Shown: piece after piece, positions 4,739 to 6,305 of the stretch
How positions within the stretch are numbered: the first letter of the stretch is position 1
Layout of the letters: each line of letters starts with the position of its first letter
Assembly (NCBI GenBank): GCA_030636065.1
Contig: DAOVXR010000110.1
Span: forward strand, 1 to 6,305
DNA from: Sedimentisphaerales bacterium
GTDB taxonomy: Bacteria; Planctomycetota; Phycisphaerae; Sedimentisphaerales; SM23-30
Direction of reading: 5' to 3'
Length of the DNA: 6,305 nucleotides
The notes under the pieces: model-generated
Databases searched by the model: none
What the model was told of the DNA's origin: nothing
What the model saw: only the letters and a program-made list of their open reading frames with translations
Made by a program: the position numbers and the translations under genes

Positions 4739-6305
4739 ATGTTAGGCATAGATATAAGTGAAAAAATGATACGGGTGGTGCGGCTGCGGCGGCGGGGTAG
4801 TGGGTTCATGTTACTGCCTCCGTTGGAAGTGCCTATAGAATCCGGACAAGCAGACGATCCGGTTGCTCTGGGGAAACGGTTAGGCGAGGCGCTGCGCAGC
4901 AGGGGCTGGTATAAGAAAAAAACGGTAATGACACTGCCGGATCAGCTTTGTTTTATCCGGCGGCTGCCGAGAGAAGAAATTGGAGGCGACCATACCAAAA
5001 ACAAAGGACGTCTGCACAAAACAACAGTAGAGAATCTACTAAACACCGCCCGGCAGACAATGCTGGTTTCGGCAGAAGACCTGGTACTCGATCTGTGGAC
5101 AAAAGGAAAGCCACTGGTTACGAAAAAACCCGCGGAAGTCGAGCGGGAAGAAGTAGTACTGCTGGGAGCGGCACAAAAATCAGTAGTAGATTTTTGCCGG
5201 AAGTTGGCTACGGCGAGCGGCATAAAAGTGCTGTCATTAGAGCTTCGCTCCCTGGCGTCGGTCAATGGACTGCTGTTCAACTGGCATGAGGCGTCAGAAG
5301 AAAATATCGCGGTGGTTTTTCTCAGTTCCCAACAAGTGGATGTAGCGTTTATGGATGTTGAGGGACTCTTCTCTCTACAAACACTAAAACTGACTTCAGG
5401 GTCGAAAGGTTCCGTCAAAGACAGCGAGACCGCTTTTCTGAAACAGTTGCCGCGAGTTTTCAATACCCTGAAACTGTCTGAGCCGGGTCGTGTTCCGCAA
5501 CGGGTTTTTCTGGGCGCCAGCAGCAGACTGATCAGCTCACTGCCGCCGCTGGCTGAGCAGCTACGGCAAAAAACAGGGATCGAAGTGTCAATATGCTCAC
5601 CAGAGGCGGGCCTGGTTGTTGCCGGTTCACGAAAAGAAAAGAAAGAACACCCACTAGAGACAGAGACGGCCTCCCACTTTCCTCCGGCTTCCCAATCACC
5701 TTCGGTAGCCCACACCCATCCTACTATCGCGGAGACGGCGGATTTTCAACCGGCTATCGGCGCGGCATTAGACGGTCTGGCTGCCACTCCGACGTGGTTC
5801 GATTTTCGACACCCGCAGGGAAGGCTCTCAGAAAAGAAAAAACCGATATCATGGAAGCCGTTTGTCTTCGCGGCTGTAGCCTCGATCCTGCTGGGCTGCG
5901 CATTCTGGCTGAGCCTGGTTCAACAGAAAATTACAGAGCGGGACCAGTTGAATACCAGCTTGAACCAATTGCAGCCGGAACTGGAAAAAATAGCCGAGGC
6001 AAAAAATAACTGGCATCGCTTCCGCTCATATCTGCCGAGCAGTCAGGGAGGCGATCGGCTCAGCTACCTGAATATATTTTACGAAATAAATCAGATAATG
6101 CCCAATACCGGAGAGGCTTACCTGACTTCTCTGACAATTATCGGCAAAAAAAGCACCTCACCAGCGACTCCGAGTGACATACTCATTACAGGCCGATTGA
6201 GTAAGGGAGATGTGATTACAGGTAAAGTCGGACCTTGTGAAGAAGCAACAGGCAAAATCAATCCACAGGAAGCAATGTCGGCAAAGAAGTACCAAAGTAA
6301 TGTCA
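4739..6305 (+). CDS. PilM/PilN-like type IV pilus or GspL-like inner-membrane platform protein, 3' end cut by window
   Basis: The frame is open from the ATG at 4739 to the window end (522 codons). PilM is an actin-fold cytoplasmic protein that binds the N-terminus of the inner-membrane protein PilN in the pilus assembly platform; in GspL the two are one chain. Here residues 1-296 look PilM-like: MLGIDISEKMIRVVRL matches the phosphate-1 strand and hairpin of the fold, which requires this first ATG. The second phosphate loop (usually a DIG motif) is replaced by IAVVFLSSQQVDVAF (190-204), and the usual late GG loop by VFLGASSRL (256-264), so ATP binding may be lost. A Pro/Thr/Ser/His-rich linker (297-370) leads to a transmembrane helix (about 374-392, FVFAAVASILLGCAFWLSLV), a coiled coil (about 393-425, QQKITERDQLNTSLNQLQPE) and a PilN-like periplasmic part with YLNIFYEINQIMPNTGEAYL. 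The fused order implies the N-terminus in the cytoplasm and the C-terminus outside. It is divergent from the hydrolase gene; pilO-like and secretin genes would be expected to the right. Confidence 0.75.
   Translation, partial: MLGIDISEKMIRVVRLRRRGSGFMLLPPLEVPIESGQADDPVALGKRLGEALRSRGWYKKKTVMTLPDQLCFIRRLPREEIGGDHTKNKGRLHKTTVENLLNTARQTMLVSAEDLVLDLWTKGKPLVTKKPAEVEREEVVLLGAAQKSVVDFCRKLATASGIKVLSLELRSLASVNGLLFNWHEASEENIAVVFLSSQQVDVAFMDVEGLFSLQTLKLTSGSKGSVKDSETAFLKQLPRVFNTLKLSEPGRVPQRVFLGASSRLISSLPPLAEQLRQKTGIEVSICSPEAGLVVAGSRKEKKEHPLETETASHFPPASQSPSVAHTHPTIAETADFQPAIGAALDGLAATPTWFDFRHPQGRLSEKKKPISWKPFVFAAVASILLGCAFWLSLVQQKITERDQLNTSLNQLQPELEKIAEAKNNWHRFRSYLPSSQGGDRLSYLNIFYEINQIMPNTGEAYLTSLTIIGKKSTSPATPSDILITGRLSKGDVITGKVGPCEEATGKINPQEAMSAKKYQSNV

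Noticed and set aside
4942..5715. Minus-strand frame of 257 codons, Ser/Arg/Thr rich
   Set aside because: Antisense to the PilM-like domain; its low-complexity composition is that of a shadow frame.

Overview
The window looks like chromosomal DNA from an anaerobic or facultative bacterium of the Planctomycetota/PVC type, possibly Phycisphaerae. That placement is inference. It rests on a secreted glycoside-hydrolase-like protein with a collagen-binding-like C-terminus, a PilM/PilN-like fused protein, and short dispersed hairpin repeats; there is no rRNA or tRNA to confirm it. Base composition is mixed, about half GC, and codon choice looks similar across the genes.

Layout. (1) Bases 1-2061, minus strand: one uninterrupted reading frame of at least 687 codons that carries a complete electron-transfer flavoprotein beta subunit (EtfB) followed by the alpha subunit (EtfA). 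It is a natural EtfB-EtfA fusion, cut only at its last few residues by the window edge. (2) Bases 2062-2502: no convincing gene. This is the upstream region of the etf gene, with a sigma70-like promoter, a perfect CRP/FNR-class palindrome (TGTGA-N6-TCACA), two further hairpins and an interrupted inverted repeat. (3) Bases 2503-2683, minus: a tiny membrane-protein gene that reads as one protein only if a frameshift at a run of six T (coding strand) is corrected. (4) Bases 2721-2790: two small REP-like hairpins. (5) Bases 2798-4335, minus: a secreted glycoside-hydrolase-like gene with a signal peptide, a TIM-barrel-like region with a GNEG motif, and a collagen-binding-like C-terminal domain, split by a one-base frameshift near 3264-3290. 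(6) Bases 4336-4738: a divergent intergenic region with a near-consensus promoter and a roughly 190-base leader for the hydrolase gene, a duplicated 22-base segment that includes its ribosome binding site, an 83-base MITE-like element with inverted ends, and a TATAAT box very close to the next start codon. (7) Bases 4739-6305, plus: a PilM-like domain joined through a flexible linker to a transmembrane helix and PilN-like periplasmic part, open at the right edge.

The three main genes do not form one pathway. The etf fusion serves flavin-based electron transfer in the cytoplasm, the hydrolase acts outside the cytoplasm on glycans, and the PilM/PilN-like protein belongs to a type IV pilus or type II secretion inner-membrane platform. 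The two single-base frameshifts fall in adjacent genes between two intact ones, so either this middle segment is decaying or the assembly is poor there. The most notable points are the EtfBA fusion with its CRP-type site, the duplicated leader segment of the hydrolase, and the possibly leaderless pilM-like message.
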